Below, in pieces: positions 36,505-44,907 of a DNA stretch of 64,000 bases. The translations under genes were made by a program, and so were the position numbers. The notes beneath the pieces were generated by a model. That model ran no database searches. It was not told the origin of the DNA and saw only the letters and a program-made list of their open reading frames with translations. The stretch's first letter is position 1, and each line of letters begins with the position of its first letter. This DNA is from Iamia sp035575815 (GTDB taxonomy: Bacteria > Actinomycetota > Acidimicrobiia > Acidimicrobiales > Iamiaceae), in contig NZ_DATLXO010000088.1 of the NCBI RefSeq assembly GCF_035575815.1, forward strand, positions 13,221-77,220, in the 5' to 3' direction.

Positions 36505-36864
36505 TCATGCGGTGCGCCGGATGACCACGTCGGCGAGGGCCTCGGGGACCGCCACCTGGGGCAGCTCGTCCTCGGGGCGGGCCACCTTGGGCGGACGGCC
36601 TCGGCGCCGCTTGGAGGCGAGGATCCGGCCGTTGCGGAAGAGCTGGCCGCCCCAGACGCCCCAGGGCTCACGCCGGGCGAGGGCGCCGCCCAGGCAGTCC
36701 TCGATCACCGGGCACAGGGCGCAGATGCGCTTGGCCGCGGCGATGTCCTGGAGCTCCTCGGAGAAGAACAGGGCCGAGAGCGAGCCGTTGGCGTCGTCGC
36801 AGCGGGCGTCGGCCCACCAGCTGCGGTCCTCGGCTGCGTCCTGCAGGTCGTTCAGCGCGATCAC
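36505..36864 (-). CDS. WhiB-family iron-sulfur transcriptional regulator
   Basis: The 119-residue protein has the four WhiB cysteines: ARCDD (about 22), then RICALCPVIEDCL, which bind a 4Fe-4S cluster, followed by the GVWGGQL turn and the basic, AT-hook-like KRRRGRPPK tail. WhiB proteins bind the principal sigma factor and control development, redox or antibiotic responses, and are confined to actinobacteria and their phages. GTG 36864 has a GAGGAGAG Shine-Dalgarno upstream. The subtype cannot be fixed by eye, though the length is near WhiB2/WhmD. Confidence 0.93.
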   Translation of the reverse strand: MIALNDLQDAAEDRSWWADARCDDANGSLSALFFSEELQDIAAAKRICALCPVIEDCLGGALARREPWGVWGGQLFRNGRILASKRRRGRPPKVARPEDELPQVAVPEALADVVIRRTA

Positions 36865-36945
36865 TGGTCTCTCTCCTCGGTTCTGCTCTGCGATGGGGGT
36901 GTCGTGGGTGGGTGGGATGGGAGTGGACCGGGGCCGAAAACCAGA

Positions 36946-36973
36946 AAGGCCGCCGGGAGATCCCGACGGCCTT
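36946..36973 (-). terminator. Hairpin terminator of the 36997 gene
   Basis: Arms AAGGCCGCCGGGA and TCCCGACGGCCTT pair with one mismatch around GA. On the minus strand the hairpin is followed by TCTGGTTTTC, a weak T-run, suiting termination of the small gene and insulation of whiB. Confidence 0.7.
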
Positions 36974-36996
36974 CGGAGGTTCTTGGCTGCTCCCTG

Positions 36997-37203
36997 TCAG
37001 GGAACCGCCTCCTCGGGCCGTGGGGCAGGGGTGAGGTCGTGCCGCGGGGTGACCTTCACGCCCATGGCGGACGGGTTGATGACCCAGTCGCGGTGAGCGG
37101 AGAAGGCGCCGGTGCGAGCCGACGGACCGAACCCGGTCGCAGCGGCGATGGCGCGCCGGCTACCGGCGGCGGTGCGCTCGACCAGGTAGGTGCTGCTCAG
37201 CAT
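36997..37203 (-). CDS. Small basic protein of unknown function
   Basis: This 68-residue frame begins MLSSTYLVERTAAGSRRAIA and ends in a Pro-rich tail (HDLTPAPRPEEAVP). It is followed by a good terminator, which supports expression. I do not recognise a domain. The frame continues upstream to an ATG at 37281, but that part is Arg/Pro-rich shadow. The gap 37204-37387 up to orn holds no other gene. Confidence 0.5.
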   Translation of the reverse strand: MLSSTYLVERTAAGSRRAIAAATGFGPSARTGAFSAHRDWVINPSAMGVKVTPRHDLTPAPRPEEAVP

Positions 37204-37387
37204 CGGAACCTCGGGACTCGGGGTCGGGGGCCGGAGGGGCCTGCGCCGAGACGTTCCGGGCGCCCGGCCATCGAACCCCACCCCCGTCCGGGCGTCAAGC
37301 GAATTGTTTCGTCCTCGTTCGGGCCCGCGCCCGCTCCACCGCGACGAGCGCGGGTGCCCGGCGCGTGCTCGTCGGCGAGGGCCGGGG

Positions 37388-37942
37388 TCAGGAGGGGGCG
37401 GGGCCGGCCTCGGTGCGGAAGACCCGCTCGCGGTAGAAGCGGAGCTCGTCGATGCTCTCGCGGATGTCGTCGAGGGCCCGGTGGCTGGTCTGCTTGCGGA
37501 CCTGCTGCTCGAGCAGTCCCGGGTACCAGCGCCGGACGAGCTCCTTGATGGTCGACACGTCGACCGAGCGGTAGTGCAACCAGTCCTCGATCTCGGGCAG
37601 GTACCGGGCCAGGAACCGCCGGTCGGTGCCGATGGAGTTGCCGCACAGCGGGACCGTGCGGGCCTCGGGCACGTGCTCCTTGATGAACGCCAAGGTGGCG
37701 GCGCCGGCCTCCTCGAGGCTGGTCGTCGACGCCCCGATGGCCGGCAGCAGACCGGAACGGGTGTGCATGGAGCGCACGATCTCCTCCATGGCCGCCAAGG
37801 CCTCCGGAGGCTGGTGGACGACGAGGTCGGGACCCTCGGCCACGATGGTCAGGTCGTCGTCGGTGACGAGGGTGGCGATCTCGACGATGACGCACCGGTC
37901 GGGGTCGAGGCCGGTCATCTCGAGATCCATCCAGACGAGCAC
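37388..37942 (-). CDS. orn: Oligoribonuclease
   Basis: Orn is a 3'-5' exonuclease that finishes RNA decay by degrading 2-5 nt oligonucleotides (including pGpG). The 184-residue DEDDh protein has VLVWMDLEMTGLDPDRCVIV with the first Asp-Glu pair, LCGNSIGTDRRFLARYLPEI with the second Asp, YRSVDVSTIKELVRRWYP, and SHRALDDIRESIDELRFYRE with the catalytic His and last Asp. GTG 37942 follows a -10 element by 8 nt. The family is nearly always single-copy. Confidence 0.96.
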   Translation of the reverse strand: MLVWMDLEMTGLDPDRCVIVEIATLVTDDDLTIVAEGPDLVVHQPPEALAAMEEIVRSMHTRSGLLPAIGASTTSLEEAGAATLAFIKEHVPEARTVPLCGNSIGTDRRFLARYLPEIEDWLHYRSVDVSTIKELVRRWYPGLLEQQVRKQTSHRALDDIRESIDELRFYRERVFRTEAGPAPS

Positions 37943-37950
37943 GACGCCCG

Positions 37951-37956
37951 ATGGTA
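37951..37956 (-). promoter_or_regulatory. -10 element of orn
   Basis: Minus-strand TACCAT ends 8 nt before GTG 37942. Confidence 0.5.
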
Positions 37957-38003
37957 AGCGGATCGGACCGACCCGGGCGGATCGCCACCGTCGGGGCGTC
38001 GGC

Positions 38004-38009
38004 CATGAT
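38004..38009 (+). promoter_or_regulatory. -10 element of dut
   Basis: CATGAT ends 8 nt before ATG 38018; a weaker match than its neighbours. Confidence 0.35.
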
Positions 38010-38017
38010 GGGCGCCG

Positions 38018-38455
38018 ATGCTGCGCGTGCCCGTTCTCCGGCTCGACCCGGACCTGCCCCTGCCGACCTACGCCCACGACGGCGATGCCGGGGCCGACCT
38101 GCGCGCCCGCACGGACATCGTGCTCACCGCCGGCGGCGGTCGCGCCCTCGTTCCCACCGGCATGGCGTTGGCCCTGCCCGCCGACCACGCCGGCTTCGTG
38201 CAGCCCCGCAGCGGCCTGGCGCTGCGCCACGGCGTCACCTGCCTCAACACGCCGGGCCTCATCGACTGCGGCTACCGCGACGAGCTCAAGGTGCTGCTCG
38301 TCAACCTCGACCCGAGCAACGACTACCAGGTCACCCGGGGCGACCGCATCGCCCAGCTGGTGATCCAGCGGGTCGAGCGGGCCTGGTTCGCGCCGGTCGA
38401 GGAGCTGCCCCGCACCACTCGCGCCGCCGGCAGCTTCGGCTCCACCGGCCGCTGA
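38018..38455 (+). CDS. dut: dUTP diphosphatase
   Basis: Dut hydrolyses dUTP to dUMP, keeping uracil out of DNA and feeding dTMP synthesis. The 145-residue trimeric type has all five motifs: DGDAGADLRA, PRSGLALRHGV, NTPGLIDCGYRDELKVLLVN, GDRIAQLVIQ and the C-terminal RAAGSFGSTGR that closes over the active site. ATG 38018 is preferred to an in-frame ATG at 38008. It is divergent from orn. Confidence 0.96.
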   Translation: MLRVPVLRLDPDLPLPTYAHDGDAGADLRARTDIVLTAGGGRALVPTGMALALPADHAGFVQPRSGLALRHGVTCLNTPGLIDCGYRDELKVLLVNLDPSNDYQVTRGDRIAQLVIQRVERAWFAPVEELPRTTRAAGSFGSTGR

Positions 38456-38510
38456 CCCACCGTCGCTCACCGCGAGGCCCGGCCCGGCGGCGCGCCGGAG
38501 GGGAGGTGGA

Positions 38511-39272
38511 TCAGCCCAGGCCCTCGTGCTCGAGGCGGTGGCGGAGCTGGACCAGGCTCCGGGCCAGCAGGCGCGAGACGTGCATCTGGCTGATGCCGAG
38601 GCGCTCGGCGATCTGGGTCTGGGTCATGCCGTCGTAGAAGCGGAGCCGCATGATCAGCTGCTCGCGCTTGGGCAGCGTCTCGACCAGGGACGCGACCAGC
38701 ATCTTGTTCTCCGCCGCGAACAGGTTCGTGTCGTCGTCACCCAGCTGCCCGGCCAGGCCGAGGCCCGAGTCGTCGCCGCCGGAGGGAGCGTCGATCGACG
38801 CGGAGCGGTAGGCCTGGGCCGCCTCCATGGCCTCGAGCACCTCCTCCTCGGAGGTCCCCGACGCCCGCGCCAGCTCGTCGATGGTGGGTGAGCGACCGAG
38901 GCGTTGGGTCAAGGTGCCGACGAGGCCGTTGATCTCGACGTGCAGCTCCTGGATGCGGCGCGGGACCCGCACCGCCCACCCCTTGTCGCGGAAGTGGCGC
39001 TTCAGCTCGCCCACGATGGTGGGGGTGGCGAAGGTCGAGAACTCGAGTCCCCGCTCGGGCTCGAAGCGCTCGACGGCCTTCACCAGACCGAGCGACGCCA
39101 CCTGCACCAGGTCCTCGAGCGGCACGCCGCGGTTGTTGAACCGCCGGGCCAGGTGCTCGGCCAACCGTAGGTGCGCTTCGATGAGCTCGTCCCTGATGGC
39201 CCTGTCGCCGGTGACCTGGAGCTCTCGGAACCGCTCGCGGAGGCGCTCGCGCTCCGCGTCGTCGAGGCTCAT
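38511..39272 (-). CDS. SigB/SigF-type alternative sigma factor
   Basis: The 253-residue sigma-70 group 3 protein has region 2 (EDLVQVASLGLVKAVERFEP, FSTFATPTIVGELKRHFRDK), region 3 (VRVPRRIQELHVEINGLVGT) and region 4 (LPKREQLIMRLRFYDGMTQT, IAERLGISQMHVSRLLARSL). Its start overlaps the stop of an RsbW-like anti-sigma gene by 4 nt (ATGA), the usual order for stress sigma factors. It likely directs a general stress or stationary-phase regulon. Confidence 0.93.
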   Translation of the reverse strand: MSLDDAERERLRERFRELQVTGDRAIRDELIEAHLRLAEHLARRFNNRGVPLEDLVQVASLGLVKAVERFEPERGLEFSTFATPTIVGELKRHFRDKGWAVRVPRRIQELHVEINGLVGTLTQRLGRSPTIDELARASGTSEEEVLEAMEAAQAYRSASIDAPSGGDDSGLGLAGQLGDDDTNLFAAENKMLVASLVETLPKREQLIMRLRFYDGMTQTQIAERLGISQMHVSRLLARSLVQLRHRLEHEGLG

Positions 39273-39682
39273 GTCGAAACCGGCCCCGCAGCACCTTCAG
39301 CCGGGCTGTGCCGCTTGGTGATCCACACCGTGTCGGCGGCCAGCTCCACACCGTGCTCATCGACCACCGCTGCGAGGATCTGGTCCGACAGCTCGGTGTC
39401 GCCGTCATCGCCCGGCGCGTCGCCCGCCAGCTGGCCCACGATGGTGACGGTGATGGACTCGGTGGCGAGGGCGAAGGACAGCGTCAGGGTGCCGGCGCGC
39501 TGGCCGGACCCGATGAGCAGGGAGCACGCCTCACCGACGGCGATGCGCAGGTCCTCGACCTCGTCGTAGCCCATCCCCACCCTTGTCGCGAGCCCGGCTC
39601 CGGTCAGCCTCGCGATGCGCACGAACTCCGGTGCGGCCGGCACGGTCAGGGTGGTCTCGTCGGTGTGTGGTTCGTCGGGCAC
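39269..39682 (-). CDS. RsbW-like anti-sigma factor
   Basis: The 137-residue protein starts VPDEPHTDETTLTVPAAPEF and has a GHKL ATPase fold with RVGMGYDEVEDLRIAVGEAC followed by SLLI, close to actinobacterial UsfX/RsbW proteins where the N-box asparagine is altered. It should hold the overlapping-gene sigma factor inactive until an anti-anti-sigma protein intervenes; no such gene is in the window. GTG 39682 is preceded by GAGAGAG; the longer frame to 39772 is not family-like. Confidence 0.8.
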   Translation of the reverse strand: MPDEPHTDETTLTVPAAPEFVRIARLTGAGLATRVGMGYDEVEDLRIAVGEACSLLIGSGQRAGTLTLSFALATESITVTIVGQLAGDAPGDDGDTELSDQILAAVVDEHGVELAADTVWITKRHSPAEGAAGPVST

Positions 39683-39776
39683 TCGTGCTCTCTCTGCGGT
39701 GATGTGCGCAGAGTCTGGCACGGCGCAACTCGGCCCCCGGGCGGCGCTCGGCACCCAGAGCGGCCCGGACACCCCG

Positions 39777-40220
39777 CTAGGTGGTGAGGGCGAACCAGAC
39801 GCTCTTGCCGGGGAGGATCTTGGTGACGCCCCACGAGTCGGCCAAGCGGTCGACGAGGGCGAGGCCCCGGCCCCCGGTGGCGAGCACGTCGGCGTCGGTG
39901 GGGCGGAGCGGGGCGGCGGATCGGTCGATCACCTCGACCGCCAGGCGAGCCCGGTCGAGGTCGATGACGAGCTCCACGGGGCTCCCCGCGTGCACGACGG
40001 CGTTGGCGACGAGCTCGCTGGTGAGCAGGCAGGCGGTGTCGACCATCTCGGGGCGCCGGCCGCGGCGAAGGAGCTCCCCCACCACCGACCGGGCCTGGCA
40101 CGGGGCGTCGAGGCTCGAAGGCAGAGATGTCGCGATCAGGACGTGGTACGGATCGGGAAGAGGGGCCGAGCGCGAGGCGGGGAGGGGGGACGGGGCACTC
40201 GGCGCCGAGGAGGCGGCCAT
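39777..40220 (-). CDS. RsbW-like ATP-binding regulatory protein
   Basis: The 147-residue protein has a GHKL (HATPase_c_2) fold with N-box TSELVANAVVHAGSPVELVI and ATP-lid region VLATGGRGLALVDRLADSWG; it ends SVWFALTT. Such stand-alone ATPases act as anti-sigma kinases or switch proteins. It lies 94 bp upstream of the sigma-partner gene, same strand but separate. The first ~30 residues are Ser/Pro-rich. I infer a role in the same stress network; the true partner is unknown. Confidence 0.8.
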   Translation of the reverse strand: MAASSAPSAPSPLPASRSAPLPDPYHVLIATSLPSSLDAPCQARSVVGELLRRGRRPEMVDTACLLTSELVANAVVHAGSPVELVIDLDRARLAVEVIDRSAAPLRPTDADVLATGGRGLALVDRLADSWGVTKILPGKSVWFALTT

Positions 40221-40246
40221 GCGGGGTGGGGTACCCGACCCCCTCG

Positions 40247-40366
40247 ATGGGCAAACGACGGCCGGCGGGGCGCGACCTCGGCCGGGGACCCGACCTCGAC
40301 AGGATCCGGGCGCTCTACGGGGACCAGGCCGTCGACAGGCCAACCGCCCCGGCGACGACGGCCTGA
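40247..40366 (+). CDS. Possible small protein, 39 residues
   Basis: The frame MGKRRPAGRDLGRGPDLDRI continues RALYGDQAVD and ends in a Pro/Thr/Ala tail. It is divergent from the ATPase gene at 40220, with GGGTACCC between them. The RDLDRIRALYG-like helix looks protein-like, but I recognise no family, and random open frames of this size are frequent here. Confidence 0.3.
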   Translation: MGKRRPAGRDLGRGPDLDRIRALYGDQAVDRPTAPATTA

Positions 40367-40394
40367 GGCGGCGGGCACCGGCCCGACCGCCGGG

Positions 40395-40646
40395 TCACGT
40401 GTCGCCAACCCCGGGGTCGATCTCGGCGACGATGCGCTCGACGTCGACCCGGGCCCCGTCGATGCGACCGCGGCACCAGCGGATGAGCAGCGCGGCGCGG
40501 GCGACCTTCTGGGTGAGCACGTCGACGTCGACGGCGTCGTCCTCGATCTCGGCCAGGATCGCCTCCAGCTCGGCCATGGCGTCGGCGTAGCGCGTCGGCT
40601 CGGGGCCGGCAGCGGTCGCCGCGGTCAGGGGCTCCTGGTCAGCCAT
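40395..40646 (-). CDS. xseB: Exodeoxyribonuclease VII small subunit
   Basis: The 83-residue helical protein (YADAMAELEAILAEIEDDAV, DVDVLTQKVARAALLIRWCR) matches XseB, several copies of which wrap XseA in exonuclease VII, a metal-independent single-strand DNA nuclease. ATG 40646 overlaps the xseA stop by 8 nt; an in-frame ATG at 40664 is an alternative. Confidence 0.92.
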   Translation of the reverse strand: MADQEPLTAATAAGPEPTRYADAMAELEAILAEIEDDAVDVDVLTQKVARAALLIRWCRGRIDGARVDVERIVAEIDPGVGDT

Positions 40647-42105
40647 CTGATGATCCTGGCCCATCAGACGAGGCCGGGTCGCGATCCGCGGCGGGCTCGA
40701 CGCGGCTGCGCACCCGACCGTCGGCCACGACGGTCACCAGCGCATCACCGGCCGTGACGTCGCCCGGTCCTCGGACCAGGGCGCCGTCGGCCCGGTAGGT
40801 GATCGACCACCCTCGCGCCAGGGCCAGCACCGGGTCGGCGGCGCGGACCCGCGCCTCGAGCCCGCTGAGATCGCGCCGGTGCCGGTCGAGGGTCGGTCCC
40901 GGTCGTCGGACGAGGCGGGTCACGGCGGCCGTCACCAGCCGGTCGGCCCCGGTGACGTCACGGCGGACCTCACGGCCCACGGCCGCAGCCGTGACGTCGA
41001 GCCGGCGGGTCGCGGTGGCGAGGGCGCCGGGACCGGCCCGGCGGGCGCGGGCGGCAGCCGTGGCGACCTGGGCGTCGCCGGCGCGCAGCGCGGCACCGGT
41101 CACCGACGCTCCGTGCCGGGCGGTCACGGCCAGGCGGTGCGCGTGACCGTCGATGGCCCGGCGCGCCCCGTTGGCCACCGCCTCCCACAGAGCCTCGGCC
41201 CGGTCGCGGGCGAGGGCCACGAGGCTGACGACCTCGGTCGCCGCCGCCGTCGGCGTGGGAGCCGACGTGTGGGCGACGCGGTCGACCACGCTGTCGTCGA
41301 TGTGGTGACCGATGCCGGCGATGATCGGGACCGGGCACGTCGCCACCGCCCGGGCGATCACCTCGCTGTCGAAGGAGGCCAGCTCGACGCGCGAGCCGCC
41401 GCCGCGCACGAGGAGCACGAGGTCAGCTCCGGCGGCCGCGACCGCGACGAGGGCGGCGGGGATCGTGGTCAGGGCCTCGGGTCCTTGTGTGCGCGCGTCG
41501 ACCTCGACGACGAGGTGGTCGAGGCCGGCTCGCTCGAGCACCCGGCGCACGTCGCCGTGGGCCGCGCTGCCGATGCTCGTGACCAGGCCGACCCGCTCGG
41601 GCATGACCGGCAGCGGGTGGCTGGCGTTGCGGTCGAGGAGCCCCTCGCCGTCGAGGGCGGCGAGCACCGCGGCCCGGTCGGCCGCCAGGCGGCCGAGCGT
41701 GTACTCCGGGTCGATACCGGTCATCTGGAGCTGGGCCCGGCCGCCGGGAGCCCACCACCGGACCCGCCCGCGGATGCGGACGTCGACGCCGCTGTCCATG
41801 GTGCTCACCCGGATGCCGGAGCGGCGCAGCTCGGCGTTCACCCGCTTGCGGTCGCTCGCCCAGAGCACCACCGGCAGCACGGCGTTCGGCCGCGCCCCCG
41901 GAGGGGCGGGCTCGATGAGGTCGAAGTACAGGTGCGGGCGGTTGCGGCGGGCGTCGCCGGGAGGCGGGAGGCCACGGATCTCGCCCCGGACCCACACCTC
42001 GCCGGGGAAGGCCTGCTCGACCACGGCGCCCACGGCGCGCGCCAGGTCACCAACGGTCCACGTCGGATCGGCGACGTCGTCGGGTCCGAACAGCGCGTCC
42101 TGCAC
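40639..42105 (-). CDS. xseA: Exodeoxyribonuclease VII large subunit
   Basis: The 488-residue protein has an N-terminal OB fold (TWTVGDLARAVGAVVEQAFP, GEVWVRGEIRGL), the catalytic core with PERVGLVTSIGSAAHGDVRR, LVLLVRGGGSRVELASFDSE and PIIAGIGHHIDDSVVDRVAH, then a long Arg/Ala-rich helical coil and a C-terminal beta tail GWSITYRADGALVRGPGDVT. GTG 42105 follows a -10 element by 7 nt; the longer open frame to 42384 is antisense to the next gene. Confidence 0.93.
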   Translation of the reverse strand: MQDALFGPDDVADPTWTVGDLARAVGAVVEQAFPGEVWVRGEIRGLPPPGDARRNRPHLYFDLIEPAPPGARPNAVLPVVLWASDRKRVNAELRRSGIRVSTMDSGVDVRIRGRVRWWAPGGRAQLQMTGIDPEYTLGRLAADRAAVLAALDGEGLLDRNASHPLPVMPERVGLVTSIGSAAHGDVRRVLERAGLDHLVVEVDARTQGPEALTTIPAALVAVAAAGADLVLLVRGGGSRVELASFDSEVIARAVATCPVPIIAGIGHHIDDSVVDRVAHTSAPTPTAAATEVVSLVALARDRAEALWEAVANGARRAIDGHAHRLAVTARHGASVTGAALRAGDAQVATAAARARRAGPGALATATRRLDVTAAAVGREVRRDVTGADRLVTAAVTRLVRRPGPTLDRHRRDLSGLEARVRAADPVLALARGWSITYRADGALVRGPGDVTAGDALVTVVADGRVRSRVEPAADRDPASSDGPGSSDG

Positions 42106-42112
42106 GGGGCGC

Positions 42113-42118
42113 ACGGTA
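42113..42118 (-). promoter_or_regulatory. -10 element of xseA
   Basis: Minus-strand TACCGT ends 7 nt before GTG 42105. Confidence 0.5.
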
Positions 42119-42184
42119 CGGGGCCGCCTGGCGGCCGTCGACCTCCGGCGACTCGCGGCGGGCCGGGAGCGGGGGCGCGCGACC

Positions 42185-42865
42185 ATGGAGCCCATGGTCG
42201 ACCTGTTGGAACACTGGCTCGGTGTCGTGCGGAGCGTGGCCCGCGGGTCCGGGCCATGGCTGGCGTTCAACGCCGTGCTGGCCACGATCCCCGCCGTGTT
42301 GGCCGTTGGACTGTTCCACCGACCAAGGGCCCGCACGCCGCTGTGGTGGGCCGGCGTGGCGGCCTTCGTCGTGTTCCTGCCCAACGCCCCCTACGTGATC
42401 ACCGACCTGATCCACCTCCGGGGGATGATCGACGCCAACCCGGGCTCGCCGGGATCGGGCCTTGTGCCGGCGGGGGCGCTGGCGGCCCTGGTGCTGTGGG
42501 GCCTCGGGAGCTACGCGGTCTGCCTGGCCCAGCTCGATCGCGTCCTCCGACGCGGCCGGGGTGCGCCGCATCGCTCGCTCATCCGCGGTTGTGTGCACGT
42601 GGCGTGCGGCTTCGGCGTCGTCTTGGGTCGCGTCCCTCGGTTGCACTCCTGGCACCTGGTCACGCGCCCTCGCGACACCGTCGACGGCATCGTCTCGCTC
42701 TTCCACCCGTTGGCCGCGCCGTTGATCCTGGCGCTGGCGGTCGCCTTCGCCCTCGGCGCCGCCGCCCTCACCGCGGTGGCCCGGGCCGCGACCGAGCGCA
42801 CCGTGGAGCTGGCGACCGCCGCCCGAGGCCTGATCGCGGGTCGGGCGGGCGGCGCTCGGGCTTGA
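42185..42865 (+). CDS. DUF1361 integral membrane protein
   Basis: The 226-residue protein has about six hydrophobic segments and the DUF1361 hallmarks FLPNAPYVITDLIHLRGMID and FGVVLGRVPRLHSWHLVTRP. The family occurs in many bacteria; its function is unknown. The first ATG (42185) or the second (42194) could be the start. It is divergent from xseA. The 152-bp stretch after it contains no gene. Confidence 0.82.
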   Translation: MEPMVDLLEHWLGVVRSVARGSGPWLAFNAVLATIPAVLAVGLFHRPRARTPLWWAGVAAFVVFLPNAPYVITDLIHLRGMIDANPGSPGSGLVPAGALAALVLWGLGSYAVCLAQLDRVLRRGRGAPHRSLIRGCVHVACGFGVVLGRVPRLHSWHLVTRPRDTVDGIVSLFHPLAAPLILALAVAFALGAAALTAVARAATERTVELATAARGLIAGRAGGARA

Positions 42866-43017
42866 GCGGGCGCCGCGGCCGATCGTTCCCTGCCCCTGGT
42901 GCCAGCCACGAACAGGCCGTAGCCTTCGCTCGCCGATCGGGTTCCGGATGACATCGGCGGGCGACCAGCTCCGGCGATGTTCGGCCTCAGCGACGAACGA
43001 CAGCAGGGACGACCCGG

Positions 43018-44838
43018 ATGCCTCACCTCAAGACTCGATGGATGGTCGCAGTCTTGGCCCTCGTGCTGGCGGCGCTGGCGGCGTGCGAGCTGCCGCTGGA
43101 GGAGCCGGGGGAAACCTCGACGATCTCCCGGGTGAGCTCCACCACCGCGGACGGGTGGCGCTACGACTTCTACCGCAACACGGCGTACCCGTGTTCGATC
43201 AGCGGCTACCAGACCTTCATGATCGCCACCCGGGTCGCGTCGTCGGCGACGGACACCAGTCCGCTGTGGGTGTACATGCACGGCGGCGGGGTGGGGTTCT
43301 TCTCGCCCGACGGCGAGCCGCGACCGGGCGCCATGTGGAAGGTGGAGGAGGACGCGGACGAGCTGCGGGACCAGCTCCAGAAGGGTGTCTTGTTGAGCCG
43401 GGTCAGGGCCGAGCCGGTCGGGTTCCGGCTGATGGCCACGTCGATGTGCAACCACGACATCTACGGCGGTCCCGACATCGCGGATCCGAACAACCCCAAC
43501 ACGACCCCCGACGGCGAGACCCGGACGGTCAACGGCCTCTTCGCGACCAAGGCGGCCGTCGAGTTCACCCGGGACCTGTACCCGACGAACGACTACTTCC
43601 TCCACGGCACCAGTGCCGGGTCCTACGGCTCCTACCACGTGTCCTGGGCCCTCGAGCAGCAGGGCCTCCCGCCGACCGGGATCGTCGCCGACTCCGGCGT
43701 GCTCAACCAGGCCTGGCAGGAGGCCCATCCGGACGAAGACAGATGCGCACCGACCGAGGACGCCCGGGCCGAGATCGCCAAGCGACTCCACCCCGACATC
43801 ATCGAGCCGGACAACTCGCCCGACCGCCTGGTCTCGGACGGCCGGCTCACCGTCCCTGTCCTGCAGGTGTGGAGCTCCGGGGACTTCCTCGGCTGCGGCC
43901 TCCAGCCCATGGAGTGTCCGCTTCCCGACGGCTCGACGAGGACGATGGGCTCGGTCGACTGCATGAACGAGCCCCTGCGCGCCGCCATCGCTGCGCAGGG
44001 CGAGGCCAGCCGCTCGCTGAGCATGCGCCTCTGCGTCGACCGGCCGGCGACGCCTGCGCCTTGTGACACCCACGTGCCGACGGCACGCCCGCTTTCGCCC
44101 AACACCGAACCGCCCTGGCCGGCGGACTTCACCGTTCCCATCATGGAGTGGGTCCGGGACCGCCAGGCCGACGAGGAGCCACCGGTTCCGCCCGGGCCGA
44201 GCCCCGAGGAGCGGTTCGTGGCCGCGGCCTACGACGACTTCTTGGACCGGGAGCCGACCGACGCCGAGCGCGACGAGGCGGCCACCGGGCTCGAACGGGG
44301 CACGCGCACCCGCGCCGACGTCGTCGGTGAGCTTGCACTCTCCGAGGAGGGCGTCGGAATCGCCGTCGACGGTCTGTACCAGGCCAGCCTGGGTCGTCCC
44401 TCGGATCCGGGCGGGAGGGCCTTCTGGACCGAGCGCATCCGCTCGGGCCGTGCGACCGTGGCCGAGGTCGCGGCGCAGCTCTACGCGTCCGACGAGCACT
44501 TCGGAGGTCTCGGGGAGGGAGACGCCCGGGTCTGGGTCGGGGCGCTCTATCGCCAGGTCCTCGACCGGGAGCCCGACGCTGCGGGGCTCGACCACTGGTC
44601 ACCGCAGGCCGCCCGCGGCGACCGCATCGGCGTCGCTCGCGCCATCGTCGTCGACTCCCTCGAGTCACGGCGGCGCCGCGTGACCGTGCTCTATCAGGAG
44701 CTGCTCGACCGGAGTCCTGATGCCGGCGGTCTCGACCACTGGGCCGAGGGGCTCCGCCAAGACGGCGACCTCGGCGTCGCGACCGATCTTGCGGCCGGTC
44801 ACGAGTACTTCGAACGGGCCCAGGACCGTCCGCTCTGA
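43018..44838 (+). CDS. Secreted lipoprotein: esterase-like domain plus DUF4214 repeats
   Basis: The 606-residue protein has a signal peptide with lipobox LAALAAC, then an alpha/beta-hydrolase domain resembling pectin acetylesterase/Notum proteins: LWVYMHGGGVGFFSPDGEPR for the oxyanion region and FLHGTSAGSYGS with nucleophile S199. Cysteines in the domain (for example LGCGL, PMECPL, VDCMNE) suit an exported fold. From about residue 395 come three DUF4214-type units (FVAAAYDDFLDREPTDAERD, LYRQVLDREPDAAGLDHWSP, LYQELLDRSPDAGGLDHWAE). The substrate is unknown; DUF4214 is often a C-terminal module of secreted proteins. Confidence 0.82.
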   Translation: MPHLKTRWMVAVLALVLAALAACELPLEEPGETSTISRVSSTTADGWRYDFYRNTAYPCSISGYQTFMIATRVASSATDTSPLWVYMHGGGVGFFSPDGEPRPGAMWKVEEDADELRDQLQKGVLLSRVRAEPVGFRLMATSMCNHDIYGGPDIADPNNPNTTPDGETRTVNGLFATKAAVEFTRDLYPTNDYFLHGTSAGSYGSYHVSWALEQQGLPPTGIVADSGVLNQAWQEAHPDEDRCAPTEDARAEIAKRLHPDIIEPDNSPDRLVSDGRLTVPVLQVWSSGDFLGCGLQPMECPLPDGSTRTMGSVDCMNEPLRAAIAAQGEASRSLSMRLCVDRPATPAPCDTHVPTARPLSPNTEPPWPADFTVPIMEWVRDRQADEEPPVPPGPSPEERFVAAAYDDFLDREPTDAERDEAATGLERGTRTRADVVGELALSEEGVGIAVDGLYQASLGRPSDPGGRAFWTERIRSGRATVAEVAAQLYASDEHFGGLGEGDARVWVGALYRQVLDREPDAAGLDHWSPQAARGDRIGVARAIVVDSLESRRRRVTVLYQELLDRSPDAGGLDHWAEGLRQDGDLGVATDLAAGHEYFERAQDRPL

Positions 44839-44907
44839 TCCCCGACCGTCACGGCAACCGGGTTCGCCCGTGAGCCCCCTCGGCGGCGCCGGTGCTGGTG
44901 CCGGCGG

